Assembly (NCBI GenBank): GCA_011620785.1
Contig: WOYM01000031.1
Span: 1-19,480, forward strand
Reading direction: 5' to 3'
Source: Methanothrix sp.
Lineage (GTDB): Archaea; Halobacteriota; Methanosarcinia; Methanotrichales; Methanotrichaceae
Length of the DNA stretch: 19,480 nt
In this document: positions 7,387 to 14,935 of the stretch, piece by piece
Numbering within the stretch: position 1 is the first letter of the stretch
How the letters are laid out: the number at the start of each line of letters is the position of its first letter
The notes under the pieces: model-generated
What the model saw: the letters and a program-made list of their open reading frames with translations, nothing else
Database searches by the model: none
Told to the model about the DNA's origin: nothing
Translations under genes and position numbers: made by a program

Positions 7387-8505
7387 ATGCCAAGGAAGAG
7401 ACGAGAGCTTTACAATAAGGAGATCTGCGCTTGCTCCATCTTCGGGGCAATGAACAAGGATGGTGAACGCTTTAACGCTGCCGGGGTCATGAGGGCCATA
7501 GCCAACATGCATGTGCGGGGCAACGGCCTGGGCGGAGGCTTTGCAGCTTACGGCATATATCCGCAGTATCGAGACTACTATGCCTTCCATCTCATGTTCA
7601 ACGGCAAAACCCTCCAGTCCCAGATATCGGCCAAAGCGGAATTCGAGCAATACCTCAACCAGAGGTTCGATGTGGTCTATGATGAGGAGATCCCTCACCG
7701 CCCTCAAACCCAGCTTCGAGATCCCCCTCTGATATGGCGCTATTTCGCCTCCCCCAGAAAAAAGGGAGAGGACTCCAGCCTGTCAGACGACGAGTACGTG
7801 GTGAGAACGGTGATGCGCACCAACAGCAGAGCGGAGGACGCCTACATATTCTCCTCTGGAATGAATATGGGCTGCTTCAAGGGAGTGGGCTATCCTGAAG
7901 AAATCGGCGAGTACTTCATGCTCGACCAACTCTACTCTGCCTATGCCTGGACGGCTCATGGCCGGTTTCCCACCAACACCCAGGCCTGGTGGGGGGGAGC
8001 TCATCCTTTCAGCCTGCTGGATACGAGCGTGGTGCACAACGGCGAGATCTCCTCTTACGGAACCAATCGCTGGTACCTGGAGATGTACGGCTATGCCTGC
8101 ACCCTTCAGACCGATACCGAGGTCATAGCCTATGCCGCAGACCTACTCCTCAGAAGGCAGAGGATACCGATGGAGATCGTGGCCAAGATCCTGGCCCCGC
8201 CCATCTGGAATGCCATCGATACCATGAACGAGAAGGAGAAGAAGCTCTTCACCACACTGAGAATGGTCTATGGCCCCCTGCTTATGAACGGCCCTTTTGC
8301 CATCATCATCGGCCAGACAGGCAGGCTGATTGGCCTGACGGACAGAATCCGGCTCCGGCCGATAACAGCAGCCACCAGAGGGGAGATGTTCTATCTCTCC
8401 AGCGAAGAAGCGTCGATCAGACTTATCTCGCCGGAATTAGACTCCGTCTGGACGCCCAGCGGAGGAGAACCGGTAATATGCGAACTTAACAGCAGGAGGG
8501 TATAA
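7387..8505 (+). CDS. Glutamate synthase amidotransferase subunit (GltB domain 1 type)
   Basis: A 372-residue class II (Ntn) glutamine amidotransferase that releases ammonia from glutamine for the synthase core encoded next. Cys16 (context ICACSIFG) is the expected nucleophile after removal of a 15-residue propeptide; the usual residue after this Cys is Gly, here it is Ser. Further family marks are AHGRFPTNTQAWWGGAHPF (arginine binding the substrate carboxylate), VHNGEI (oxyanion hole) and TDTEV. In bacteria this is the N-terminal domain of a ~1500-residue GltB; in archaea it is a free protein. Start ATG 7387 is preferred over in-frame TTG 7378. The stop is one base before the next start, so translation is probably coupled. 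Confidence 0.93.
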   Translation: MPRKRRELYNKEICACSIFGAMNKDGERFNAAGVMRAIANMHVRGNGLGGGFAAYGIYPQYRDYYAFHLMFNGKTLQSQISAKAEFEQYLNQRFDVVYDEEIPHRPQTQLRDPPLIWRYFASPRKKGEDSSLSDDEYVVRTVMRTNSRAEDAYIFSSGMNMGCFKGVGYPEEIGEYFMLDQLYSAYAWTAHGRFPTNTQAWWGGAHPFSLLDTSVVHNGEISSYGTNRWYLEMYGYACTLQTDTEVIAYAADLLLRRQRIPMEIVAKILAPPIWNAIDTMNEKEKKLFTTLRMVYGPLLMNGPFAIIIGQTGRLIGLTDRIRLRPITAATRGEMFYLSSEEASIRLISPELDSVWTPSGGEPVICELNSRRV

Positions 8506-8506
8506 G

Positions 8507-10021
8507 ATGAAATCATTCGTCTTTCCCCAGTTTCAGATCATCAGAGACGAAGCAAAATGCGGCCAGTGCCGGGGTTGCGAGAGGCAGTGCGCATTTGGCA
8601 CCCACACATACGATCCGGTCAGCGATCGATTGATATCAGACGACAACAAGTGCGTTGGCTGCCAGAGGTGTGCCATCTTCTGCCCCCGTGATGCCATAGT
8701 GGTCCGGCCAAATCCGTCATTCTACCGCCCGAACGCCTCCTGGTCTAGGGAGAAGCTGGAAGACGTAAAAAAGCAGGCTGAGACTGGCGGGGTGATACTG
8801 ACCGGATGCGGCAACGACAAGCCCTTCCGGATCTACTGGGACCACATGGTCCTCAATGCCGCTCAGGTCACCAACCCCTCGATAGATCCTCTGCGGGAGC
8901 CGATGGAGCTGCGCACCTTTCTTGGTGCCAAGCCGAACCTGATGGATTTCAAGGTAAAGAACGAGGAAGTGGAGATCGCCACCCAGCTCTCACCCAATCT
9001 GACAGTGGAGATGCCGATAGTATTCTCCGCCATGTCCTATGGAGCGATCAGCTACAATGCATTTCTCTCCCTGGCCACAGCGGCCAGCAAATTGGGAACC
9101 TACTTCAATACCGGCGAGGGGGGGCTTCCCAGGGAGATGAGAGAGAAGTTCGGCAAGCATGCCATCGTCCAGGTAGCCTCCGGTCGTTTCGGCATAGATG
9201 CCGAATACCTCAACTGCGCCGCTGCGGTGGAGATCAAGGTGGGCCAGGGGGCTAAACCTGGAATAGGCGGTCACTTGCCCGGAGAGAAGGTCTCTGTTTC
9301 CGTCTCCGCCACCCGGATGATACCAGTGGGCACAGACGCCATCTCCCCAGCGCCGCATCATGATATCTACTCCATCGAGGATCTGTCCATGCTCATCCAC
9401 GCCATCAAGGAGGCTACAAACTACGAGAAGCCGGTATCGGTCAAGATCGCTGCTGTGCATAACTTCGCCGCCATTGCCGCGGGGATAGTTCATGCTGGGG
9501 CGGACATCATTGCCATCGATGGCCTGCGGGGGGGAACAGGGGCTGCTCCCAAGGTGATCAGGGACAATGTGGGAATACCCATTGAGCTGGCCATATCCTC
9601 TCTGGACCGACGCCTCCGCCAGGATGGCATCAGGAACAGGTGCTCGATCATCGCCGCTGGCGGAATTCGCTGCAGCGCAGATGTGATCAAAGCCATAGCC
9701 CTGGGTGCAGATGCCGCCTATATCGGCTCGGCAGCTCTCATTGCCATGGGCTGCAATCTCTGCCAGAAGTGCTACACCGGCAAATGCAACTGGGGAATCT
9801 GTACCCAGGACCCGCGTCTAGCGGGACGGCTGAATGTGGATATCGCCTCCCAACGGCTGGTTAACCTCATATCTGCCTGGTCTCATGAGATTCAGGAGAT
9901 GCTGGGGGGAATGGGGATCAATGCCCTGGAGAGCCTGCGCGGCAACCGTGACCATCTGCGGGGCGTGGGTTTATATGAATGGGAGCTGGATGTCCTGGGA
10001 ATAAAGGGTGCGGGAGAATGA
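8507..10021 (+). CDS. gltB: Glutamate synthase core with N-terminal 2x[4Fe-4S] ferredoxin domain
   Basis: The 504-residue FMN-binding synthase that reductively aminates 2-oxoglutarate using ammonia from the amidotransferase. The N-terminus is a dicluster ferredoxin: Cys18/21/24/28 and Cys49/52/55/59. The core has PIVFSAMSYGAIS, NTGEGGLP, KPGIGGHLPGEKV, the phosphate-binding AIDGLRGGTGAAP, and the 3Fe-4S motif C-x5-C-x4-C at Cys416/422/427, followed by TQDPRL. Two additional cysteines (419, 432) lie in the same segment. Archaeal enzymes of this type have no NAD(P)H-binding GltD; electrons presumably enter through the ferredoxin domain. AGGAGG at 8493-8498 is the ribosome binding site. The stop overlaps the start of the next gene. 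Confidence 0.96.
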   Translation: MKSFVFPQFQIIRDEAKCGQCRGCERQCAFGTHTYDPVSDRLISDDNKCVGCQRCAIFCPRDAIVVRPNPSFYRPNASWSREKLEDVKKQAETGGVILTGCGNDKPFRIYWDHMVLNAAQVTNPSIDPLREPMELRTFLGAKPNLMDFKVKNEEVEIATQLSPNLTVEMPIVFSAMSYGAISYNAFLSLATAASKLGTYFNTGEGGLPREMREKFGKHAIVQVASGRFGIDAEYLNCAAAVEIKVGQGAKPGIGGHLPGEKVSVSVSATRMIPVGTDAISPAPHHDIYSIEDLSMLIHAIKEATNYEKPVSVKIAAVHNFAAIAAGIVHAGADIIAIDGLRGGTGAAPKVIRDNVGIPIELAISSLDRRLRQDGIRNRCSIIAAGGIRCSADVIKAIALGADAAYIGSAALIAMGCNLCQKCYTGKCNWGICTQDPRLAGRLNVDIASQRLVNLISAWSHEIQEMLGGMGINALESLRGNRDHLRGVGLYEWELDVLGIKGAGE

Positions 10022-10836
10022 TTCAGGATAATGAGATCTCCCTTATTCCAACAAGTACCATGGCTTCAGGAGGTTTGTTTTTGGGAGCGGTTGAGATCAA
10101 TGCCGACGGGCTCCAGACCAGAGATTTGAACGACCGGTTGCGAGATCTGATGCTGGCCGGCAAGAGAAAAGTGATAATCAAAAATGTATGCGGCCAGCGG
10201 TATATTGGCACCAGACTGTACTCGCCAGAGAGGCACCGGATGGAGATCGATATCTTCGGTACTCCTGGAAATGACCTGGCTGCCTTCCTCTTCGGTCATA
10301 GGCTGGTCGTGCATGGCAATGCTCAGGACGGGGTTGGAAACACCATGGATGATGGAGAGATTGTGATTGAGGGTAGAGCGGGAGATGTCTTAGGCTTTTC
10401 CATGCGTGGAGGGACGATCTATGTGCGGGACGGCTGCGGCTACAGGACCGCTCTGCATATGAAAGAGTACGAGGGCAAAAAGCCTGCTCTGGTCATAGGC
10501 GGGACGGCTCAGGATTTTCTGGGCGAATACATGGCTGGAGGGACAGTCATCCTCCTGGATCTCAAAGGCCAGGGCCACAGGGCGAACTTCATAGGATCAG
10601 GTATGCATGGCGGGACCATATATCTGCGGGGCTCAGTTAATCGCTCGCAGGTGAGCGAACAGGTGGATATCTCACCGACTGATGAAGCCGATCGTGGGAT
10701 TCTGGACCAGTATGTGTCCGGTTTCATTGAAAAATTCCCTGATCTCGAACTGATTCCGGAAGAGGTTCTAAAAGAGGATTTCGTCAAGCTCACCCCGAGA
10801 TCAAAGAGGCCCTATAGCGATCTATATACATACTGA
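10018..10836 (+). CDS. Glutamate synthase GXGXG-domain subunit (GltB domain 3 type)
   Basis: A 272-residue right-handed beta-helix protein, the structural GXGXG domain that in large GltB proteins follows the synthase core and helps hold the assembly together. The repeated Gly pattern is visible (GNTMDDGEIVIEGRAGD, SMRGGTIYVRDGCG, YMAGGTVILLD, GMHGGTIYLRG). The same fold occurs in formylmethanofuran dehydrogenase subunit C, but the position directly after the synthase core makes the glutamate synthase role far more likely. Start ATG 10018 overlaps the previous stop (ATGA); the frame is open upstream to 9979 inside the previous gene. A TATA-like TCTATATACA near the 3' end (about 10820-10829) could serve the next gene. 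Confidence 0.93.
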   Translation: MIQDNEISLIPTSTMASGGLFLGAVEINADGLQTRDLNDRLRDLMLAGKRKVIIKNVCGQRYIGTRLYSPERHRMEIDIFGTPGNDLAAFLFGHRLVVHGNAQDGVGNTMDDGEIVIEGRAGDVLGFSMRGGTIYVRDGCGYRTALHMKEYEGKKPALVIGGTAQDFLGEYMAGGTVILLDLKGQGHRANFIGSGMHGGTIYLRGSVNRSQVSEQVDISPTDEADRGILDQYVSGFIEKFPDLELIPEEVLKEDFVKLTPRSKRPYSDLYTY

Positions 10837-10848
10837 GAACTTGACGAA

Positions 10849-10884
10849 ATAGCTGTTAGGATAGCTGCCAGGATATCTGATAGG
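10849..10884 (+). repeat. Three tandem 12-nt direct repeats before the FdhA-like gene
   Basis: Three head-to-tail units fill the spacer: ATAGCTGTTAGG (10849-10860), ATAGCTGCCAGG (10861-10872) and ATATCTGATAGG (10873-10884), followed by a weaker AACTCTGCTGCT (10885-10896). All keep CTG and, in the first three, AGG in phase. They end 31 bases before the next ATG. They could be a regulator-binding array or a replication-slippage product. Confidence 0.7.
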
Positions 10885-10904
10885 AACTCTGCTGCTAAGT
10901 TGTT

Positions 10905-10910
10905 GGAGGT
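10905..10910 (+). promoter_or_regulatory. Ribosome binding site of the FdhA-like gene
   Basis: GGAGGT five bases before ATG 10916: a strong site, indicating that the gene is translated despite its unusual length. Confidence 0.8.
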
Positions 10911-10915
10911 TAGGA

Positions 10916-12238
10916 ATGGCAAGAGCACTTGTTCCAACGGTCTGTCCGTACTGCGCCGCAGGCTGCGGATTTTTCATCGCAGTCCAGAAGGGGCGCGCCT
11001 CGGGGATCGAATACATGCCGGATCACCCGGCAAGTGAGGGGGCTCTCTGCTCCAAGGGAAATGCCGCTTTGGAGATCCTCGATCATCCCGACCGGCTTCG
11101 AACTCCACTGAGGAGGAAAGGAGATGGCTGGGAGAGGATATCCTGGGATGAAGCCCTGGACCTGGTGGCAAAAGGCCTGGATAGGGCTCTGAAGAGTTAT
11201 GGGCCGGATAGCATCGGCTTTTTGTCCTCCTCTAAATGCAGCAACGAGGAGAACTATCTCTTCCAGAAGCTGGCCAGATCTATTGGCTGCAGGAATGTGG
11301 ACAGCTGCGCCCGGCTCTGTCATGCCCCTTCAGTTGTGGGGCTGAACCGCACCTTGGGGGTGGCAGGAATGACCAACCCCATTCCGGATGTCGCCCGCTC
11401 AAAGTGCATTTTCATCATCGGATCGAACCTTGCAGAAAACCATCCAGTCCTCTCCCGCTGGGTCCACCGGGCTCGTGATGCAGGGACGACGGTAATAGTC
11501 GCCGATACCCGCAGGACTCATACTTTCTGGATGGCGGATATCTTCCTTCCTCTGAAGCCGGGAACGGATGTGGCAAGCTCCGAGCCCTGCAGCCAGAATG
11601 CGCAAAAAGCCCTGGAGGCCCTGGATATCATCTGCCGGGTTGCCGGCCGGATGGGGTTGGATTTCAGCTATCCGGATGTGGCATCGGTTTTGGCGGAGAT
11701 CAACCGCCTGGTGCCACAGTATGGCGGGATAACCCGGGAGCGTCTGGATCCGCATGGCCTGGTCTGGCCCTGTTCCGATTCCAGCCATCCTGGAACGCCC
11801 ATTCTTCATGCCGGGGGCTTCAAGCTGGATGGCGGCCGGGCGGCGATTGTGCCGGTTCAATACCGGCCGCCGGAAGAGCCGATAAGCTCTGAGTATCCAT
11901 TTATCCTCACCACCGGGCGGGTGGCAGTTCATCATAACGCCGGGTCCATGACCCGTCGCAGTCCATCCCTTCAAAAACGCGAGCCGGATCTCTTCTTTGA
12001 GATCAATCTAAAGGATGCTCAAGAGCTGGATGTGGCTGATGGAGATGAGGTGACTGTGGCCTCATCCCGAGGAGAGACAGTGGCGGTGGCAAGGCTCACA
12101 GATGGGATGAAAAGAGGGGTGGTGTTCATGCCTTTCCATTTCCCAAGAACCAACATCCTGACCTCAGAATTTACCGATGACGAGGCCTGGATACCTGAGT
12201 TCAAGGTCTCCGCATGCAAGATCACCAAGAGGGATTAG
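10916..12238 (+). CDS. Short formate-dehydrogenase-like molybdopterin oxidoreductase
   Basis: A 440-residue relative of FdhA, the Mo/W-bis-pterin subunit that oxidises formate. The N-terminal 4Fe-4S motif is complete (Cys10, Cys13, Cys17, Cys45, with Lys47). The metal-ligand position is Cys135 followed by His (SCARLCHAPSV), matching the Sec/Cys-His pair of formate dehydrogenases. The C-terminal dinucleotide-binding domain is present (LLTTGR-type ILTTGRVAVHHNAGSMTRR, about residues 330-350, to the end). Between KPGTDVA (about residue 220) and the EALDIICRVAGRMG region (from about 231), roughly 240 residues found in ordinary FdhA are absent, including the segment with the conserved substrate-site Arg. 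The frame stays open across the join. It may be an adapted electron-transfer or scaffold subunit, a broken enzyme, or an assembly artefact. Confidence 0.85.
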   Translation: MARALVPTVCPYCAAGCGFFIAVQKGRASGIEYMPDHPASEGALCSKGNAALEILDHPDRLRTPLRRKGDGWERISWDEALDLVAKGLDRALKSYGPDSIGFLSSSKCSNEENYLFQKLARSIGCRNVDSCARLCHAPSVVGLNRTLGVAGMTNPIPDVARSKCIFIIGSNLAENHPVLSRWVHRARDAGTTVIVADTRRTHTFWMADIFLPLKPGTDVASSEPCSQNAQKALEALDIICRVAGRMGLDFSYPDVASVLAEINRLVPQYGGITRERLDPHGLVWPCSDSSHPGTPILHAGGFKLDGGRAAIVPVQYRPPEEPISSEYPFILTTGRVAVHHNAGSMTRRSPSLQKREPDLFFEINLKDAQELDVADGDEVTVASSRGETVAVARLTDGMKRGVVFMPFHFPRTNILTSEFTDDEAWIPEFKVSACKITKRD

Positions 12239-12676
12239 ATGCCAGTTTATGTTGATATCAGCAGATGTATAGGATGCCGGTCCTGCGAGGTGGCCTGCGA
12301 TCGGGTGCATGGTGGCAAAGGGCATGTGAATGTTCATTTTGTAGGAAGTCTAGCATCAGTTCCGGTCTTCTGCCATCACTGTGAGGAGGCCTGCTGCACC
12401 ATGGTTTGCAGTACCGGAGCCCTGCATAAAGAGGGGGATAAAACGGCCTTTGATGTGGATAAGTGCACTGGCTGCGGCCTATGCCAGCTTGCCTGTCCAT
12501 TTGGAGTGGTCTGGACGGACAAAATCGCCCATAAATGCGATCTGTGCTCGGGCCAGGAGATGCCGACATGTGTTATGACCTGTCCAGCCAATGCCCTGAG
12601 CCTTGATTTCGATCTCGCCAGCCGCAGGGCTCGCAACCGTGCGGCCATGTTAATCGCCCGGGGAGGTAGAGCATGA
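12239..12676 (+). CDS. Four-cluster ferredoxin-type electron transfer protein (HycB/FdhB-like)
   Basis: A 145-residue soluble protein with sixteen cysteines arranged for four [4Fe-4S] clusters, as in the HycB, HydN and FdnH-like family that partners molybdopterin enzymes. Motifs in order: CIGCRSCEVAC (residues 10-20), CHHCEEACCTMVC, CTGCGLCQLACP, and CDLCSGQEMPTCVMTCP. No signal peptide or membrane helix is seen, so it acts in the cytoplasm. Its ATG follows the FdhA-like stop with no gap and its own stop overlaps the next gene's start. The arrangement makes it the natural electron carrier between the FdhA-like protein and another acceptor; the ferredoxin domain of the glutamate synthase core is the obvious candidate. 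The partner assignment is inference. Confidence 0.92.
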   Translation: MPVYVDISRCIGCRSCEVACDRVHGGKGHVNVHFVGSLASVPVFCHHCEEACCTMVCSTGALHKEGDKTAFDVDKCTGCGLCQLACPFGVVWTDKIAHKCDLCSGQEMPTCVMTCPANALSLDFDLASRRARNRAAMLIARGGRA

Positions 12677-13092
12677 TAAAGGTCGATAGAGGAATGTGTC
12701 TGGGCTGCCTTTCCTGCTCCAATGTCTGCCCCAACCAAAACATCGTCCTGACAGATACTGGCGAATCCAGAACCGTTCACTGGAAGAGGTGTAAAGAGGA
12801 GTGCGATCTGTGCGTCGAGTTCTGCCCGGCCAAAGCACTGACTCTTGTGCCCTATGATGAGCTTGTCCCAGAGTCCGAGGTCTCCTTTGAGCTGGTGGCC
12901 TGCAGGGTCTGCGGATCACGCTATGCCACCTTGCCCATGTTGATGAAGGTTGAGGCTTCCCTTCCCGCAGGGATGCAGGAGGATGCCAGCGGCCTGGAAT
13001 GGATCCGGATCTGTTCCCAATGCCGGCGGGATATTGAGGCGGAGAAGGCGGCCGGACAGGTGATGAAGGAGAGAAAGAGGATTAGCCCCTGA
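12673..13092 (+). CDS. 2x[4Fe-4S] ferredoxin with C-terminal CxxC pair (HycF-like)
   Basis: A 139-residue iron-sulfur protein. The first half holds two cluster motifs, CLGCLSCSNVCP and CKEECDLCVEFCPA; the second of these is split (first Cys four residues before the CxxC). The C-terminal half has CRVCG and, about 43 residues later, CSQCRR, the kind of CxxC pair seen at the end of HycF/HyfH-type subunits of formate hydrogenlyase and probably a zinc or extra cluster site. Its start overlaps the previous stop (ATGA at 12673-12676), and it is the last gene before a strong hairpin. It likely passes electrons between the four-cluster protein and the synthase; direct evidence is lacking. Confidence 0.88.
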   Translation: MIKVDRGMCLGCLSCSNVCPNQNIVLTDTGESRTVHWKRCKEECDLCVEFCPAKALTLVPYDELVPESEVSFELVACRVCGSRYATLPMLMKVEASLPAGMQEDASGLEWIRICSQCRRDIEAEKAAGQVMKERKRISP

Positions 13093-13118
13093 AGGAGGAT
13101 CCGATTCGCTCCTTCAGG
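13088..13118. terminator. Bidirectional hairpin terminator between convergent genes
   Basis: CCTGAAGGAG (13088-13097) and CTCCTTCAGG (13109-13118) are a perfect 10-bp inverted repeat around an 11-base loop. It includes the stop codon of the last ferredoxin gene and is followed by TTTT at 13123. It separates the glutamate synthase cluster from the opposing beta-RFAP synthase gene. Confidence 0.75.
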
Positions 13119-13140
13119 CTGGTTTTATCCTCTGTCTTGC

Positions 13141-14214
13141 CTAGTCCACCCTGATCGTCAGGCCTATATTGTCCACTTTGGTCTCTACGGCGATCTCCAA
13201 GCCCAACGGTTCGATAATCTTCGCCACCTCATCCCGGCTGCGTTCGGTGACTATGGCGATGGAAGGGCCAACCGAGCTCATCCCCACGAACTCCAGGTCG
13301 GCATCTCGCAGAATGCTCATGTAGCGGTAGATCTCAAAGCCGTGATGCTCCACCTCGGCCCTCTTCGAGCCCCGGAACTCTATCTCCCAGATGGTGTCGC
13401 CTATCTTTCTCAGGTCGCTTTTCTCCAGGGCGGGGATGAGGTCCATGATCATCAGATAGGCTTTTAGCTCCCGGTCCTGATAATCCAGGTTCCTGGCCCG
13501 GTTCATGAGCAGATCGAACTCCGAGCGGCCGGCAGATGAGACGATGGTGGGGGGGATGGTGATGAAGACGTTCTTCCCTTCGGCAAACCGGTGCTGGTAG
13601 ACCAGGGCCAGCTCGTCGCCGGTAATTACCATGCCTCCGTAAGTTGCTGCCGCTGGACCCACGCCGGTCTCAAAGCCGTTTGTAACCCTGCCGTCCTCGG
13701 TCTCCTCCACATAGTTGTGGCCTATGAGCATGCGTATCTGTTCTCTATTCAGGGGGGAGCTTAAAGCGGTGTTCATGGCATGGCCTAAAGCTAAAAGGAC
13801 TGATCCGGTGGAGCCGAGTCCTACATGCTTTTTCTGGTGGTCGCGGACCCCAATTCTGAATCCGCCCTCATAGCGGACCGTCTTTCTGAATACCTCTGCA
13901 AAATGGCGGATTATAGGTTCCCGAGAATAGTCGATCTCCAACCCGGATGGGATGCATTCCACCTGGGCAGAGCAGTAGATCTGCAGGGCAAAGCCCATTC
14001 CTCCTCCCCCCGGTCGGTTAGGGGCGAAGCGGTTCATGTCCAGCACAGTCAGATGAATGCGACCAGGAGCGTTTACCGTTACCTTCCCTGAAACCGGAGT
14101 GAGCTGGTAGTCTTTTTCCAATCCCAGGGTTTTTATGCACTGGCCCGGGACAAAGGGCTGGAACTCGTATTCAACCAGGTCCAGATCTCCACCTCTTATC
14201 AGTATTTTTGCCAA
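13141..14214 (-). CDS. mptG: Beta-ribofuranosylaminobenzene 5'-phosphate synthase family (GHMP fold)
   Basis: Condenses 4-hydroxybenzoate or p-aminobenzoate with PRPP, an early step of methanopterin biosynthesis. The 357-residue protein has the family start PGRIHLTVLDMN (about residues 50-61), a Gly-rich GGGGMGFAL, the GHMP phosphate loop VGLGSTGSVLLALG (131-144), GVGPAAATYGGM, and a C-terminal domain with GMSSVGPSIAIV. A roughly 45-residue N-terminal extension precedes the GHMP core. The start is TTG at 14212-14214, supported by GAGGTGA five bases upstream and no nearby ATG. A TATA box lies about 150 bases upstream. Another GHMP enzyme of the same group is possible but less likely. Confidence 0.85.
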   Translation of the reverse strand: MAKILIRGGDLDLVEYEFQPFVPGQCIKTLGLEKDYQLTPVSGKVTVNAPGRIHLTVLDMNRFAPNRPGGGGMGFALQIYCSAQVECIPSGLEIDYSREPIIRHFAEVFRKTVRYEGGFRIGVRDHQKKHVGLGSTGSVLLALGHAMNTALSSPLNREQIRMLIGHNYVEETEDGRVTNGFETGVGPAAATYGGMVITGDELALVYQHRFAEGKNVFITIPPTIVSSAGRSEFDLLMNRARNLDYQDRELKAYLMIMDLIPALEKSDLRKIGDTIWEIEFRGSKRAEVEHHGFEIYRYMSILRDADLEFVGMSSVGPSIAIVTERSRDEVAKIIEPLGLEIAVETKVDNIGLTIRVD

Positions 14215-14360
14215 GATCTCACCTCTATCTCAAAGGCTTCTGTGCAGATCGCTGAAGCTGACATGCCACAACCTTTTTCTTGCGACTCTATTGACCGGTT
14301 CTGTGCCGATTAGAACGCTGGCATCGCTTTGCTCCAGTTTTTTGGCGTCTCGCAGGTAGA

Positions 14361-14370
14361 ATTTATATAA
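14361..14370 (-). promoter_or_regulatory. TATA box, probable promoter of the beta-RFAP synthase gene
   Basis: Minus-strand TTATATAAAT is a near-consensus archaeal TATA box. It overlaps the end of a 44-codon ORF. Transcription would start near 14340, leaving a leader of about 125 bases before the TTG start; no other convincing gene is visible in that leader. Confidence 0.5.
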
Positions 14371-14497
14371 TGTTCCGGGCAAGGCCCAGGCGGGAAAGCT
14401 CCCTGGAAAGATCCTGCAGCTCTTCGCCAACTACCACTTTGATAAAAATTGAGTCCTGGCCTTTGCCTTTGGGGGCGGTGCGTGCAGAGAGGCCCAT
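14363..14497 (-). CDS. Possible 44-aa small protein
   Basis: A short frame of 44 residues starting MGLSARTAPKGKGQ, with a central strand (DSIFIKVVVGEE) and a likely helix (LQDLSRELSRLGLAR). It begins 13 bases after the stop of the 136-aa gene, with AGGAAG upstream, so it could be the third gene of that small-ORF cluster. I do not recognise a family. The alternation of charged and hydrophobic residues looks protein-like, but at this length chance is possible. Confidence 0.4.
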   Translation of the reverse strand: MGLSARTAPKGKGQDSIFIKVVVGEELQDLSRELSRLGLARNII

Positions 14498-14510
14498 TAA
14501 TTGCTTCCTG

Positions 14511-14921
14511 CTATCTGTCCTCTTCGATCACGTCATACTCATCCACATCGATGACCCGACCCCTCTGGCTGCTTCTTCCGCTGCCTTGATCACCGGGGCT
14601 GCTCTGTTTTTTCCCGAGCATATCCAGAAGAAGCGCACCCAGGCCGGAGAATGCAAGCAATTCGGCGATCCAGCGGACTTTTTTGTATCTCCATAGCAAC
14701 AGGCCGATCATTGCCTCGAATAGTGTGGGCAGAGGGCTGGACCTTGCCCCAGGATTTGCTTTCGATGCGCCGGATACAAAGGACTCCGCCTTGGCCCTGG
14801 TTGAGGGCTTCGTGAACCATCTCATGGACCTGGCCAGACCACTTGCCAGTGTCCCTCTGATCACCTTATTTGCCAGAGCTGCACTCATTGCCATTTTTAT
14901 TAATCTAGTCAGCGTTCCCAT
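14511..14921 (-). CDS. Small hypothetical membrane protein
   Basis: A 136-residue protein with a basic N-terminus containing Ala/Gly-rich helices (MAMSAALANKVIRGTLASGLARSM region), a linker with Ser/Pro, then two close hydrophobic stretches, LPTLFEAMIGLLLW and WIAELLAFSGLGALLLDML (about residues 63-101), that could form a hairpin in the membrane. The C-terminus is hydrophilic and ends in an acidic tail (DVDEYDVIEED). No family recognised. ATG 14921 lies 14 bases after the stop of the 50-aa gene and has no clear ribosome binding site. A palindromic TATA element centred about 28 bases upstream could give a leaderless transcript; alternatively it is read from the shared transcript. Confidence 0.6.
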   Translation of the reverse strand: MGTLTRLIKMAMSAALANKVIRGTLASGLARSMRWFTKPSTRAKAESFVSGASKANPGARSSPLPTLFEAMIGLLLWRYKKVRWIAELLAFSGLGALLLDMLGKKQSSPGDQGSGRSSQRGRVIDVDEYDVIEEDR

Positions 14922-14935
14922 TGGTCTATACTCTC

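Noticed and set aside
10018..10836. Formylmethanofuran dehydrogenase subunit C instead of a glutamate synthase subunit
   Set aside because: Shared fold, but placement and coupling directly after the synthase core favour glutamate synthase.
11308..11325. Selenocysteine at the FdhA-like metal-ligand position
   Set aside because: The codon is TGT (Cys) at 11318-11320, not TGA.
14230..14430. 66-codon minus-strand frame ahead of beta-RFAP synthase
   Set aside because: It spans a strong TATA box and overlaps the 44-codon frame; no start or family support. Treated as the leader of the synthase gene.
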